A stretch of 64,000 bases of DNA from Nostoc sp. UHCC 0926 (GCF_028623165.1 NZ_CP117772.1:434001-498000), one strand, 5' to 3'. Shown: positions 33,865-43,359, counted from the first letter of the stretch. Program-made: numbers and translations. The notes: a model not told the origin generated them from the sequence alone.

Positions 33865-35493
33865 ATGGCTTCTTGTGATGAATTTTTCTGCCATCGGAGC
33901 GTGCGTCCTCTTGATATGCTCCTTGGTATAGTTACTTCTATCCTGCTACACTCTATTTTATTAATGGGGAGCAAATATTGGCACAGAGCTTTGATGCGTG
34001 AGCCAAACCAAGAAATTACCCAAGAGATTCCAATCGAAATAGTTGAAGTTCCTCCTAATAAAACAGACATACCTCCCCAAACCTCACTCCGGGCTACCAA
34101 AGATTCTATTGCCGGTGGTAAAGCTTTGCCTGAAAAACCTGTTTCTGCAATGAAGTCAGTTAATCCCACAGGACATAAAGCCTCTAGCGAGAGTTCTTTT
34201 GACTTAACACCCTCATCTCCAGCAGAGGTATTTCAGCCAAAACGGCAACAGCAGAAAACGGCATCACCAAATCTATCTCGTCAACAACTGCAACTCAAGC
34301 CTCGAAAAACAGGATCAGCACCTGCGACAACAGCACAAGTGCCTAATCCTAAGAGAATTGCAGTAGCACCAATGACTACACCATTACCAGCTTTACTGGA
34401 AAAAACAGCGCCCAACCTAAAGCAAACAGCCTCAGCACCTACAAGCACAATACAAGTGCCTAATTTTAAGAAAATTGCAGTAGCACTAACAACTACACCA
34501 TCACCAGCCCCACTGAAAAAAACAGCGCCTTTGACAACACCTTTGGTGTCCAACCCAAAGCAAACAGCCTCAGCACATACAACCACAGTACAAGTGCCTA
34601 ATTATAGGAAAATTGCAGTAGCACCAATGACTACACCATCACCAGCCCCACTGAAAAAAACAGCGCCTTTGACAACATCTTTGGTGTCCAATCCAAAGCA
34701 AACAGCCTCAGCATCTACAACCACAGTACAAGTGCCTAATTTTAAGAAAATTGCAGTAGCACCAACAACTACACCATCACCAGCCCCACTGAAAAAAACA
34801 GCGCCTTTGACAACATCTTTGGTGTCCAATCCAAAGCAAACAGCCTCAGCACCTACAACCACAGTACAAGTGCCTAATTTTAAGAAAATTGCAGTAGCAC
34901 CAATGACTACACAATTACCAGCCCCACTAGGAAAAACAGCACTTGAAAGAGCTACGACATTACCTGTACCCAGCAACCCTAAGAACTTAGGACAGTCGAG
35001 AACTAGATTAAATGGGCGAACACCGTCCCAAGCTCAGTCATCTCCAAAAACAGGTGCAGCAAGTTTATTGGGTGGCACTCTGAGTGTATCTAGTCAGAAT
35101 TATCACGGTGATGATCTGGCAGCCCTGCCTAATTCCAACCGTGATCACCAAGCGACTTCTGGTATTGATGCCCGTAGTCAAGATATAGACCTCACCTCTT
35201 ACTTAAAGAAACTACAGCAACGCGTTCAGCAGGAGTGGCTACCAGGACTGAGCGATTCTGATCGGCGAACAGTGCTTGACTTCACTATTAACCGTTCAGG
35301 TCAAGTCAGCAATCTCAACATTGCACAAACTTCTGGATTTAGTGTAACTGATGAAGTAGCACTCAATGCTATACAGCGAGCTGCACCTTTTGCACCTTTG
35401 CCCACAGGATATCCCAAGAACTACATTAATATTGAATTTACATTTGATATCAATGTTTATGGTCAGCTAAATTTATGGAGGGATGGTGGCTAA
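33865..35493 (+). CDS. TonB-like protein with Thr/Pro/Lys-rich tandem repeats
   Basis: The 542-residue protein has one N-terminal membrane anchor (about 18-34, MLLGIVTSILLHSILLM), an IPIEIVEVPP motif, a long Thr/Pro/Ala/Lys-rich periplasmic region, and a C-terminal TonB-type domain (about 445-542). In that domain YLKKLQQRVQQEWLPG, VLDFTINRSGQVSNLNIAQT and AAPFAPLPTGY are visible. TonB transmits inner-membrane energy to outer-membrane transporters through such a periplasmic arm. The arm contains 46-residue repeats (about 187-370) that are nearly identical in DNA, so its length could vary between strains. No ExbB/ExbD or receptor gene is nearby. Confidence 0.88.
   Translation: MASCDEFFCHRSVRPLDMLLGIVTSILLHSILLMGSKYWHRALMREPNQEITQEIPIEIVEVPPNKTDIPPQTSLRATKDSIAGGKALPEKPVSAMKSVNPTGHKASSESSFDLTPSSPAEVFQPKRQQQKTASPNLSRQQLQLKPRKTGSAPATTAQVPNPKRIAVAPMTTPLPALLEKTAPNLKQTASAPTSTIQVPNFKKIAVALTTTPSPAPLKKTAPLTTPLVSNPKQTASAHTTTVQVPNYRKIAVAPMTTPSPAPLKKTAPLTTSLVSNPKQTASASTTTVQVPNFKKIAVAPTTTPSPAPLKKTAPLTTSLVSNPKQTASAPTTTVQVPNFKKIAVAPMTTQLPAPLGKTALERATTLPVPSNPKNLGQSRTRLNGRTPSQAQSSPKTGAASLLGGTLSVSSQNYHGDDLAALPNSNRDHQATSGIDARSQDIDLTSYLKKLQQRVQQEWLPGLSDSDRRTVLDFTINRSGQVSNLNIAQTSGFSVTDEVALNAIQRAAPFAPLPTGYPKNYINIEFTFDINVYGQLNLWRDGG
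34421..34925. repeat. 138-bp tandem repeat in the TonB-like gene
   Basis: Units start at 34421, 34559, 34697 and 34835 (AGCAAACAGCCTCAGC), each 138 bp = 46 codons; the last is partial, and a shortened unit precedes them at about 34315. Each encodes KQTAS..TTTVQVPN and KIAVAP..TTPSPAPLKKTAP. Copies differ by only a few bases. Confidence 0.9.
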
Positions 35494-35540
35494 CAGCAGC
35501 CAAACAGATTGCTGGCTGGTGATCACACAGGTTATAGGGT

Positions 35541-36245
35541 CAGGGTTAGCGCGTCTCAAACCCTATTGACAGGGGGATTTATGGCAGAGGTACTGAGTTT
35601 GAGAGAGCCGCAGCTAACACAGAAAGCATATAGCGATCGTTCATAGCTGCCCGTCGTGATTTTTGGCGAATACTGCGACGAAAAGACGATTCTCGCTCTA
35701 ATGCATTATCTATGAGTTTTGCCATCTATGGCTACTACTTCTACTCCCAATTTCTCAACCAATGATTGAACCCACTGCCGAAAACATTGCTCAAATTCTT
35801 TGGGGTTAATTCTCTCAAACACCCTTCTAAAAGTATCAGGGCTGGGGATTCCAAATGGTAGTTCTAAAAATGTTTGCAACCATTCTTTTTTATTGATCCC
35901 ATACTCCTCAATATCTTCCCAACCTTGAGCGCCGGCGATTACTGCCAAAATGGAAATGGTAATGATATCAGTAAGTAAATGCCATCTCGTCCTTTCTGTT
36001 CTTGGGTCTTTTACTTGTGTGAAGTATTCTTGAAACTTACTGGTAATGTCAAAGCTGTCTACGCTGGGTGCAAAAGATGCTTTGGTTTTGCTTTTCTTGT
36101 TCTCAAATCCTGTTGACATTACTTTGATCTGGCAGTGAGATGAATAAAATCTTACCCTACCTCGGATGGTGTCACTTTGTTTCCAACAAAGATTGCTGAT
36201 CGGGCGAGTCCTCTTGTCAATAGGTTTTGAGACGCGCTAACCCTG
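35541..36245. mobile_element. ISAs1-type element remnant with 31-bp inverted ends
   Basis: The ends are CAGGGTTAGCGCGTCTCAAA continuing to CCTATTGACA at 35541-35571 and its inverted copy at 36215-36245 (one or two mismatches). The interior carries the N-terminal third of an ISAs1 transposase on the minus strand plus about 135 bp of other sequence. The total of 705 bp is well below a full ISAs1 element (about 1.3 kb), so it is an internal deletion derivative. No obvious target duplication is seen. Confidence 0.8.
35706..36119 (-). pseudogene. ISAs1-family transposase, N-terminal fragment
   Basis: The 137 residues match the associated N-terminal domain of ISAs1 transposases: FQEYFTQVKDPRTERTRWHL, LTDIITISILAVIAGAQGWE and PSPDTFRRVFERINP. 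The frame ends at VVAIDGKTHR, the first catalytic Asp, with a stop directly after. The remaining DDE domain is absent within the element. Confidence 0.85.
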
Positions 36246-36380
36246 CAACTTCATGTCTTTGTTACCACCCTCTCTACTGCCTAATTTTTTAAATACCTAC
36301 CATTGAAAGTCCTTATTCCCACCCTACTAAGATTTGTTTGCCTCCGGTTTCGTAGAGAGGATGTGGACTTTTGCGATCCG
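36246..36380. other. Junction between ISAs1 element and truncated sugar ABC operon
   Basis: No gene. In related operons a second permease gene would follow the first here; the mobile element occupies its place. Confidence 0.4.
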
Positions 36381-37292
36381 TTAAATAACTCTTGATGTTT
36401 TGGCATGGTATTTATTAAGCAAGAAACTAGCGATCGCCACCGCAGCAATTAATATTAGAAATGTCACTACTACCAGGGCTGCTCCATAACCAAAATCCAA
36501 GTAGCGCATCACCGTGGAATAGATATATAGTGACACTACTTCAGTTGCACCACCAGGGCCACCCCCGGTCATCACAGCAATCAAGTCGAAAATCCCGAAA
36601 GCTTGAGCAAATCGAAATAGGACTGCAATTAAAATTTGTGGCAGCAGCAGTGGCAGGGTAATATTACGGAAGCTTTGCCAAGCATTTGCCCCATCGACAG
36701 AGTAGGCTTCGTAGAGGTCTGCTGATATCGACTGCAAGCCAGCCAACAGCAGAATACTGATAAAGGGTGTAGTTTTCCAAACGTCAGCAAAGATCGCTGC
36801 GCTCATCGCCAGAGTTGGATCTCCTAACCAGTTAATTCCAGTTTTAATCAGCCCTAACCGCCGCAGAATATCGTTTACAACCCCAAACTGGTCGTTAAAA
36901 ATCCAAGCCCATGCCAGACCAATCAGAGCGGTAGGCAAAGCCCAAGGTAGAATGGCAGTTGTCCGCACTACGCCCCGTCCAAAAAACGCCTGATTGAGAA
37001 CTAGGGCAATCCCCAGTCCTAGCAGTAATTCTGAAAGCACGGATGCTGTTGTAAACACGGTCGTTGCCCATAAACTCTGCCAGAAACGACCATCCCCTGC
37101 CATCCGCAGATAATTGTCCAAACCAGAGAATACAGGTTGTAGTTCAGTTCCCAAATTTCTAGTAAATACACTTAACCAGAATGCTCGTAAAATCGGGTAG
37201 GCAAATACAAATAATAACAGCAATAATGCTGGTGTTAATAAGAGCCAAGCAGTCCGTTGTTCCCGACTTCGGAGTGAATGCAGATTAGTCAT
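36381..37292 (-). CDS. Sugar ABC transporter permease (MalF/UgpA type)
   Basis: The 303-residue inner-membrane protein has six predicted membrane helices and the cytoplasmic EAA loop EAYSVDGANAWQSFRNITLP, which docks the ATPase. It belongs to the carbohydrate uptake family 1 permeases. The binding-protein gene lies just upstream, 26 bp away, so they form an operon. Such systems need a second permease (MalG type) and an ATPase; neither is in the window, since an ISAs1-type element begins about 135 bp downstream. The substrate cannot be read from sequence; in cyanobacteria related systems carry glucosylglycerol, sucrose or trehalose. Confidence 0.88.
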   Translation of the reverse strand: MTNLHSLRSREQRTAWLLLTPALLLLLFVFAYPILRAFWLSVFTRNLGTELQPVFSGLDNYLRMAGDGRFWQSLWATTVFTTASVLSELLLGLGIALVLNQAFFGRGVVRTTAILPWALPTALIGLAWAWIFNDQFGVVNDILRRLGLIKTGINWLGDPTLAMSAAIFADVWKTTPFISILLLAGLQSISADLYEAYSVDGANAWQSFRNITLPLLLPQILIAVLFRFAQAFGIFDLIAVMTGGGPGGATEVVSLYIYSTVMRYLDFGYGAALVVVTFLILIAAVAIASFLLNKYHAKTSRVI

Positions 37293-37303
37293 TAGTAATT
37301 CTC

Positions 37304-37336
37304 CCTAGTTCCTAGTTCCTAGTTCCTAGTTCCTAG
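37304..37336. repeat. Heptamer tandem repeat CCTAGTT, 4.7 copies
   Basis: The repeat lies between the permease and binding-protein genes and overlaps the 3' end of the latter: on the minus strand it supplies the last codons (GTRN) and the stop TAG. Confidence 0.9.
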
Positions 37337-38632
37337 CAGTCGTCGCGTTTCACTAGCAGCAGCTTGCATTGCTCGTTCCGGATTTATCCGACCGGATAGC
37401 GCAGCGCTGAGATAACGCTGCAAAATATCCGATGTTTGGTCATATTGTGCGATCGGCGAACGTAAAACTGCATTGTCCACAACCTCTAGTAACTGCGGAT
37501 AGTGAGGGTATTTGGCAACAATCTCTGGGTCTGTAAATAAATCCCGGCGACTTGGCACATAGCCTGCACTCAAAATGAATCGGCGCTGTGCCTCCCGACT
37601 GGTAAAGTACTGAATTGCTTTCCAAGCTTCTTTGGGATGTTTAGAAGATTTAGCAATCCCTATACCCCAGCCTCCTAAACAAGCTGCACCAGTCTTACCA
37701 GGAGCATGAACCATCGGTTTAATTGCAATTTTACCTTGGATTGGCGAATTCTTTGCTTGGGCTAAAGGCCATACATAGGGCCAACTGCGTAAAAACGCTA
37801 CTTGACCACTTTGGAACAAACGGCGGGTGTCTTCTTCCTGGTAGGTCGTGACTCCAGGAGGAGAAACGCCCTCGCTGACGGTACTATGCAAAAACTCAAC
37901 GGCCTGTAATGTTTCTGGTCGATCTAGCCCAACCTCGAACGTTTCAGGATTAACCCAGAAGCCACCAAACCCATTAAGGACTTCCACAAACATTGCCACG
38001 AGTCCTTCATATTGGCGTCCTTGCCAAACATAGCCCCAATCTACTTCCTGTTTCTTCTGCAAGGCTTGGGAAATTCGGATCAAATCCTCAAAAGTTTCTG
38101 GCGGTTTCAATCCTGCTTCTTTGATTAAATCTTCCCGGTAGTAGAGCATTCCCACGTCGGAACGCACGGGAATGCGGTACAGCCTGTTCTGGTAACGTCC
38201 GCCTTCTACATCCTTGGGTGAAAATGCTGCCAACTCTTGCTTGGAAATGCGATCATCTAGGGGTAGCAACCATCCAGCAGCAGCAAACTTGGGCGTCCAG
38301 ATCACGTCCATATTCACCAAATCATAAGGGGATTCACCTAAGATAAAAGATGAGGTGTACAGGTCTTCGAGCAAATTTGTAGCATTTGGCCCCTCAACTA
38401 AGTTAATGCGAATGCCTGGGTTCTCAGCCTCAAAGTCTCTAATCAAACCCTGCTTCCAAGGTTGGGCATCTGGGGCAGTAATTAACATATTTAGGGTAAC
38501 TGGTCGCTGCGAGAGTGCTACCCAATTGAATAATATGATACCCAATAGAATTGCCAGAAAAATCCCTATATGCAAAAAACTTTGTTTTTGGATAAATTTT
38601 TGAAGCTTGTTTATTGGGTTTTGATACAACAT
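37319..38632 (-). CDS. Extracellular sugar-binding protein (family 1) of ABC transporter
   Basis: The 437-residue protein binds the sugar outside the inner membrane and delivers it to the permease. An N-terminal hydrophobic segment (IGIFLAILLGIILFNWVAL, about 22-40) serves as anchor or uncleaved signal. The mature part shows the family 1 fold: LNMLITAPDAQPWKQGLIRD, FEAENPGIRINLVEG, DVIWTPKFAAAGWLLPLDD, RSDVGMLYYREDLIKEAG and PSRRDLFTDPEI. The last residues come from a heptamer repeat. The permease follows on the same strand. The substrate is unknown. Confidence 0.9.
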   Translation of the reverse strand: MLYQNPINKLQKFIQKQSFLHIGIFLAILLGIILFNWVALSQRPVTLNMLITAPDAQPWKQGLIRDFEAENPGIRINLVEGPNATNLLEDLYTSSFILGESPYDLVNMDVIWTPKFAAAGWLLPLDDRISKQELAAFSPKDVEGGRYQNRLYRIPVRSDVGMLYYREDLIKEAGLKPPETFEDLIRISQALQKKQEVDWGYVWQGRQYEGLVAMFVEVLNGFGGFWVNPETFEVGLDRPETLQAVEFLHSTVSEGVSPPGVTTYQEEDTRRLFQSGQVAFLRSWPYVWPLAQAKNSPIQGKIAIKPMVHAPGKTGAACLGGWGIGIAKSSKHPKEAWKAIQYFTSREAQRRFILSAGYVPSRRDLFTDPEIVAKYPHYPQLLEVVDNAVLRSPIAQYDQTSDILQRYLSAALSGRINPERAMQAAASETRRLLGTRN

Positions 38633-39096
38633 TATTAATGTAGCGATCGCTAATGGTAATAATTATATAGGAATCCTATTTGATTTCTGAAAAAAAGTAC
38701 GAGATAATACGGCTGAGTCTACAAGTGTAAAAGCAGACTATGATAAACCAGCATCTACAAACTGCAATACTAAAGACGGAAGTGGCAACTGCAATACCTT
38801 CAGTGAGCTTGGCTAACGCAGAGTTACAAGATTTTATCGCTGGAATACCAAGCGTCAGTAGTCACAGGATGAGGCTCTAGTCCCCAAATCAAAACCTCAG
38901 TAATCATTGTCTTATTTGTCAATGCGTAAGTTCTGAAGTTGTATAACCGAAATATAGTATGCTAATAACAAGCAACTAACCATCTTTTTAAGCTTTTTAG
39001 TCAAGCGAACGCTCGTTTTCCCAGCGTTCGCTTTTAATTTTTCACCAATACCCGTGGCTTCTTGGTAGTGAAAGCCCCCACAAGTCTTAGGCATCA
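38633..39096. other. Intergenic region; one short ORF
   Basis: A 46-codon ORF at 38740-38880 (MINQHLQTAILKTEVATAIP, then LQDFIAGIPSVSS) has no ribosome binding site and no recognised family; it looks like the 5' end of a lost gene. A minus-strand frame at 38912-39097 is open but unassigned. Confidence 0.3.
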
Positions 39097-39180
39097 TGTA
39101 AAAATAAGTCGTACAAAATTTATTTGGAATAGCTTGCTAAATCTAGCTTTCACACAAAAATTGTTCAAGTTATTTTTACA
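39097..39180. repeat. 84-bp element with TGTAAAAATAA ends
   Basis: Perfect 11-bp inverted ends TGTAAAAATAA and TTATTTTTACA bound a non-coding 84-bp unit. The right end on the minus strand reads TGTAAAAATAACTTGAACAA and matches position 4753 exactly over more than 20 bp. It is either a MITE or two IS ends brought together by deletion. Confidence 0.6.
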
Positions 39181-39620
39181 CAAACCCTTAGTGCCGCAGT
39201 CGGGTTTGAGTGAGCAAAAAATTCTTTGATCGCTTTGGTCAGACCGACTGCAACAATTGGGTCATGGCAGGCGTAAACGTAAACTGGCTGCTGAGTGCCA
39301 TTAACCAGACGCATTTCCTGACTCTCTCAATTCGAGGTAAAATGTGCAGATGACCACGATAATGGGAACCGTTTAGTGGGATTTTCTTTCCCAGTTCGCT
39401 CTCTACAAAATTCACAACACCCATCCATTTCTGTTGGCTGCTGATTAGGACTTGCTGATTATGTTGGGCTAAGAGATTGGCGTGATAAAGTTACGCTCGC
39501 CGACTTTACCGTTGAACTCACAAGATGTTTGAAGAATACTGTAAAGATAGATTTGGTTACAGCCTTAGGTAGATAGCCCTACTTTTTCATGGAAGCAGCT
39601 GTTATTTTTCAAAACTTGGA
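39181..39620. other. Unassigned minus-strand remnant and spacer
   Basis: A minus-strand frame at 39239-39424 (VVNFVESELGKKIPLNGSHY, then LHILPRIERVRKCVW) looks coding but is short, has no start context and matches no family that I recognise. It may be a transposase or restriction-related relic. Confidence 0.3.
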
Positions 39621-39651
39621 GCAAAATGTGATCGTTCAGATCACATTTTGC
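39621..39651. terminator. Perfect 13-bp stem-loop
   Basis: GCAAAATGTGATC pairs with GATCACATTTTGC across a 5-nt loop (GTTCA). There is no T-run beyond the stem, so it may be an operator or IS-associated hairpin rather than a terminator. Confidence 0.4.
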
Positions 39652-39768
39652 CAACTAACTCTCTTCTGTCACTTTCCGGAATAAGCAAGTAAGTAGAACG
39701 GCGTGAAAAAACCAAACTATGTAAAGATAAATAAATACGGAGAATGTATCTACTGAGGTAAGTAAGAT

Positions 39769-40262
39769 ATGGGTGCTCGTATAAGGGTATTCCTAACTCG
39801 TGAACAAGATAAAAGCCTGTTAAACCTAAGAACTGCCGATGTACCACAGAAAGTTAAAGACCGAGCAGAGGTCGTTAGGCTAAATGCACATGGCTGGTAC
39901 GTCGAAAAAATAGCTGCTCATTTTAATTGGACTCCTCAAACAGTAAGAGAGGTTTTACATAAATGGCAAAAGCTAGGTCTAGAGAGCTTTTGGGAGTTGC
40001 CAGGTCGAGGGGGAAAATCGAAATATCAGGAAGAGGACATAGTTTTTTTGGAAGAATGTCTCAAAAAAGAACCACGTACATACAACAGTGTTCAATTAGC
40101 CCAAAAATTAGAAAGCGTAGGCGCAGCCCGCCGCAGGCATCGCTCAGTTAAATTAAGTCCCGATAGATTAAGACGGGTGCTTAAAAAAAGGGGGTCATTT
40201 GGAAGCGAGTCAGGAAGAGCCATAAAGGAAAGCAAGATCCTGTAATACGGGAAAAAAAGCAA
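39769..40262 (+). pseudogene. IS630-family transposase, N-terminal half, frameshifted
   Basis: The start MGARIRVFLTREQDKSLLNL, RAEVVRLNAHGWYVEKIAAH and the helix-turn-helix TPQTVREVLHKWQKLGLESF identify an IS630-type transposase. Eight extra residues (VGAARRRH) are inserted before VKLSPDRLRRVLKKRG by a dispersed repeat. At an A7G5 run near 40184-40195 the frame changes; the family sequence continues as WKRVRKSHKGKQDPVIREKK in the other frame. Homology stops at about 40262, shortly before the converging NACHT gene. The A-rich run could be a programmed frameshift site, but with the DDE domain absent the gene is dead. Confidence 0.8.
40115..40145. repeat. Small dispersed repeat inserted in frame in an IS630 gene
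   Basis: GCGTAGGCGCAGCCCGCCGC followed by AGGCATCGCTC is a GC-rich repeat widespread in Nostocales. It interrupts a conserved stretch of the transposase without changing the frame, as does the repeat at 1824-1853. Confidence 0.65.
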
Positions 40263-40338
40263 GTGATTAACTACGATACAAAACTTATTCAAGATGATTT
40301 TTGCAATACAAACCTCTTTCAGGAATTAACCAAAAGAA

Positions 40339-42651
40339 TTATTGCCATTCCCTATCCTCAAGTTCCTTTTTCGGCAACAATAAGGTGGCTTCAATTTCCT
40401 GCCTGATAGCAGATGTTACTTCACAATTACTATGCAGGCAATCGAGTAGTAACTGATTAGCATCATAGTAGCGTTGCAGCACTTGCTCTTGCTCAGAGCT
40501 AAACTGCCACTCGTGGTTAATGTTGCGATAATTAACGACCGTCTTCTTTACCTGTTCAGCCCAAGCTGAATAGTTCGTTTGCGACCATAGCTCAAACCGT
40601 TGTTGACTTTGACCAGAATTTGGCAATTCGTCAGAGAGTTGTTGCAGGGATTTATGGAGTCCTACATCCAGAACAATACCCAGAATGTTGCTCATAGCTT
40701 CTCCGCAGGCGTGGATGTGGGCAAAGTCCTGGCTCCCATCAATTGCACACTCCAGCAGCAGGTCATCTAATGCCGCATCCAGAAACATCCCCTGGTCGAG
40801 GCTGCTGGCTAGGGCAAAGTGGGAAGCTATGTGAGGAGTCCGACTCAAGGCCAGGTAAAATGCTCTCACTGTCGCATCTTTTGATTGGGTAGGAATACTG
40901 CGAGATTTTTGGCTAGCCCAGGTCAAAAACTCTTGTAAATAAGCGTCTTGGGCAACGAGTGTATCAATCTGTTGCTTCATCAACAGTACTAGAGAGTCTG
41001 CACTCCTGAGCATGGTAGCGGTTAACAAGAAGATTTCGCGCCAGTGCGGGTCGGTGATATGACTGACTAGACCGGATAGCGCTTGCCCAAATGCCTCTAA
41101 GTTATGGCTGGCAACGATTTTCCTCGCTGTGAAATATTCTTGAAATGCTAGAGAGGAAAAGGAAAAAATTCCCCGCGCCCGTTCTGCCAGTAGCCCATGT
41201 TGAGCCTCGATTGACTTCAGCGCTGCTTCGCTTTCTATTTGCAGTTCTTCTGCATCCATTGGCACGTTGCTTAGATTGTCAATATAGTCACCAATGTATT
41301 GCTCAACGACGCGCTGCTCAAAAAAGTACTGACCCTGCTCAAATGTCGCTGCGGCAATTTGACTCAATAATTTGAGCTTTTGTGGTAATAAAAAACCTCG
41401 GTAAACCTCATCCCGTTCAATGCCTCTGGCTTCATCCCATTTGCTCAACAGAAGGTCTAAACCTTGCTTATAAAAGTCAGTGCGCTTAGTCGGAAATTTT
41501 TCTTGACCGTGGAACACCCAGCAGGCAAGATGCAGAAATAGGGGTGTGACGACGAGTTGGCGAAATTGCCAATTTTCATCTAATTCCAATTTCTGAATAA
41601 ACTCAACGGACTCAGCCAGACCACCTTTTTGGTTGGTCTTGGTAAAGGCCACAAACCATTTTTGAGCGAAGGCTCGGATTTGTTCTAAGGTAAAGGGAGC
41701 AATTTCAACATCGGTAAAGCCTCGCAGTCTGAGTTTTTGAGCTGCTGTTCGACAGGTCGCCACGAACCGATTTTTGTGATACTTCTCTGAAAACCTCCGA
41801 ATTTCGCTTAAGATACCATTGCTTTGTTGGTGAAGAACTTCATCCATACCATCAAGCAACAGTAATACCCTACCTGCACTAAGTAAAGTTTCAATTACTG
41901 AAGGATCGGAAATTCCAGATGTAAGGAACTCCTGGCTGATGTATTTTAATAGGCTGAACTCGTTGGTGACTTTAGATTCTTCAGCAAAATTTTTTAGGGT
42001 GATGAAGATTGGCACCTGATTTGCCGCAAATGCGTTTTGGTTACACTGAATGGCGAGATATTGCAAAAAGGTGGTTTTACCTACTCCTGGTTTGCCTAGC
42101 ACCCTGAGCTTGGAGTATCTTTCAACTGCCTGTGTACCAGCTATCTGTTTTTCGTCAGCCTCGCCTAAGCCAAAACGGTCAAATTCTTTGGGTTCAAGGT
42201 TTTGCAGATCAGTGATTTCTAACCACTGAAGGCTGGCAATCTCTTCCAAAATATTCACATCTATGTATATGTCATCGATCGCAACGGGACGGCTGATATC
42301 CAATAACTGCAAAATGCCACACTGGTCTTGAATTTTGTCGAAGCGTTGCGATCGCACTTTCTGCACTAGTTTATCAATATCCAGTACAAGAGGCTGGGCG
42401 TATTCTTCTCGTGACAAGAATTCTGCTGGAGGATTAGTCGCAATCTCCCGCCAATTCAGTGACAACACTAAACAAATTTCAATAAAGGTATGACGCTCAA
42501 CTGGATGACCACTGAAAAACCGCCAAATTGGTTGTCTAGTCTTGAGGTTGACTTCTGCTGCTAGATTGTCTTGTGTCCAACCCTTGCGAGCAAATGCTCT
42601 TTTAGCCTCTTGAATCCCAGTGAGTGATGCTTGGAGCGATCGCTTGACCAT
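40339..42651 (-). CDS. NACHT NTPase with N-terminal HTH-like and C-terminal helical domain
   Basis: The 770-residue protein is an NLR-like signalling NTPase. Residues 1-75 resemble an HTH region (GWTQDNLAAEVNLKTRQPIW, then FSGHPVERHTFIEICLVLSL). The NACHT domain has Walker A GKPGVGKTTFLQ near 190, Walker B VLLLLDGMDEV near 267 and ATCRTAAQKL (sensor region). A winged-helix and helical part follows (FSFSSLAFQEYFTARKIV). The C-terminal 90 residues (INHEWQFSSEQEQVLQRYYD, ANQLLLDCLHSN) match the helical domain that ends many cyanobacterial NACHT proteins. Bacterial NACHT proteins include antiphage defence factors; a defence role is possible but unproven here. I favour the ATG at 42649-42651 (MVKRSLQ); an upstream ATG at 42678 is the alternative. 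An IS630 fragment converges on its 3' end. Confidence 0.88.
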   Translation of the reverse strand: MVKRSLQASLTGIQEAKRAFARKGWTQDNLAAEVNLKTRQPIWRFFSGHPVERHTFIEICLVLSLNWREIATNPPAEFLSREEYAQPLVLDIDKLVQKVRSQRFDKIQDQCGILQLLDISRPVAIDDIYIDVNILEEIASLQWLEITDLQNLEPKEFDRFGLGEADEKQIAGTQAVERYSKLRVLGKPGVGKTTFLQYLAIQCNQNAFAANQVPIFITLKNFAEESKVTNEFSLLKYISQEFLTSGISDPSVIETLLSAGRVLLLLDGMDEVLHQQSNGILSEIRRFSEKYHKNRFVATCRTAAQKLRLRGFTDVEIAPFTLEQIRAFAQKWFVAFTKTNQKGGLAESVEFIQKLELDENWQFRQLVVTPLFLHLACWVFHGQEKFPTKRTDFYKQGLDLLLSKWDEARGIERDEVYRGFLLPQKLKLLSQIAAATFEQGQYFFEQRVVEQYIGDYIDNLSNVPMDAEELQIESEAALKSIEAQHGLLAERARGIFSFSSLAFQEYFTARKIVASHNLEAFGQALSGLVSHITDPHWREIFLLTATMLRSADSLVLLMKQQIDTLVAQDAYLQEFLTWASQKSRSIPTQSKDATVRAFYLALSRTPHIASHFALASSLDQGMFLDAALDDLLLECAIDGSQDFAHIHACGEAMSNILGIVLDVGLHKSLQQLSDELPNSGQSQQRFELWSQTNYSAWAEQVKKTVVNYRNINHEWQFSSEQEQVLQRYYDANQLLLDCLHSNCEVTSAIRQEIEATLLLPKKELEDREWQ

Positions 42652-42678
42652 AGGACAAAAACTTGATCCTAAAATCAA

Positions 42679-43190
42679 GAACTCAAACTTTTATTAACAT
42701 CTTTCATCCTAGAGCTTTTTCTGTGGTAAGTCACTCTCTCCTTGGTTAAGGATATACACAATTAAGAAAAAATACTCTAGCTCTAGTGAAATCCTGTTAC
42801 ATATATTAATTTTTGTAATAAACTCAAACACTATGAGCTTATTTTATACATTTAAAAACTTGAATAAATACTTAATCTCAAGCACCCATCTGTCATGCTC
42901 TATGAAGTACAGATTAAGGGCTTATCAATATCAATACCTTCGCCAATTTACGAGGGTGAGTTGATGACGCTTTCACTATTAACTAGCTGTTCTCGCTCGG
43001 TTTGGTAATAACAATAAGTTCTAAAAATTCCTTTCAGGTTGACCACAAGGTTTTTTTAACGTATTGACCGCAGTATAAGGGTTTGAGATGACAAACTCCC
43101 TTTGAAGCGAAACGCTTATGTATAGGTAATTTTGCCAGTTTTGCCAAAATTTTTCTAGGCTCTTATTTTGGCAAAGGTATTGAGATAAAC
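42679..43190. other. AT-rich intergenic region, nothing recognised
   Basis: No convincing gene. The upstream part probably contains the NACHT promoter. Confidence 0.4.
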
Positions 43191-43192
43191 AA

Positions 43193-43359
43193 TTGCAAGA
43201 CAATGAATTTATCTGTAGTGACTATTCTATTGCTACTTATCCGTGGATAGCGATTTATGAATCTGTTGGTTTAACACTCGACAACTACCCAAATCTCAAA
43301 CCTGGGTGGACATGGTGCAGCAACGTCCGGCTGTGCAACGCGGAATGCAAGTCCCTTAA
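43193..43359 (+). pseudogene. Glutathione S-transferase, C-terminal relic
   Basis: The translation reads EFICSDYSIATYPWIAIYES and VGLTLDNYPNLK, then shifts by one base and continues WVDMVQQRPAVQRGMQVP before TAA. This is the typical end of cyanobacterial GST proteins (ADIATYPW..., LTLDNYPNLKRW). The loss of several residues, a frameshift and no N-terminal part show that it is a relic. Confidence 0.75.

Noticed and set aside
34281..34976. Two long minus-strand ORFs opposite the TonB-like repeats (Val/Gly/Ala-rich)
   Set aside because: They are the antisense reading of the tandem repeat and have no start context or family.
38912..39097. 61-codon minus-strand ORF
   Set aside because: No ribosome binding site and no recognisable family; one end lies in the 84-bp repeat.
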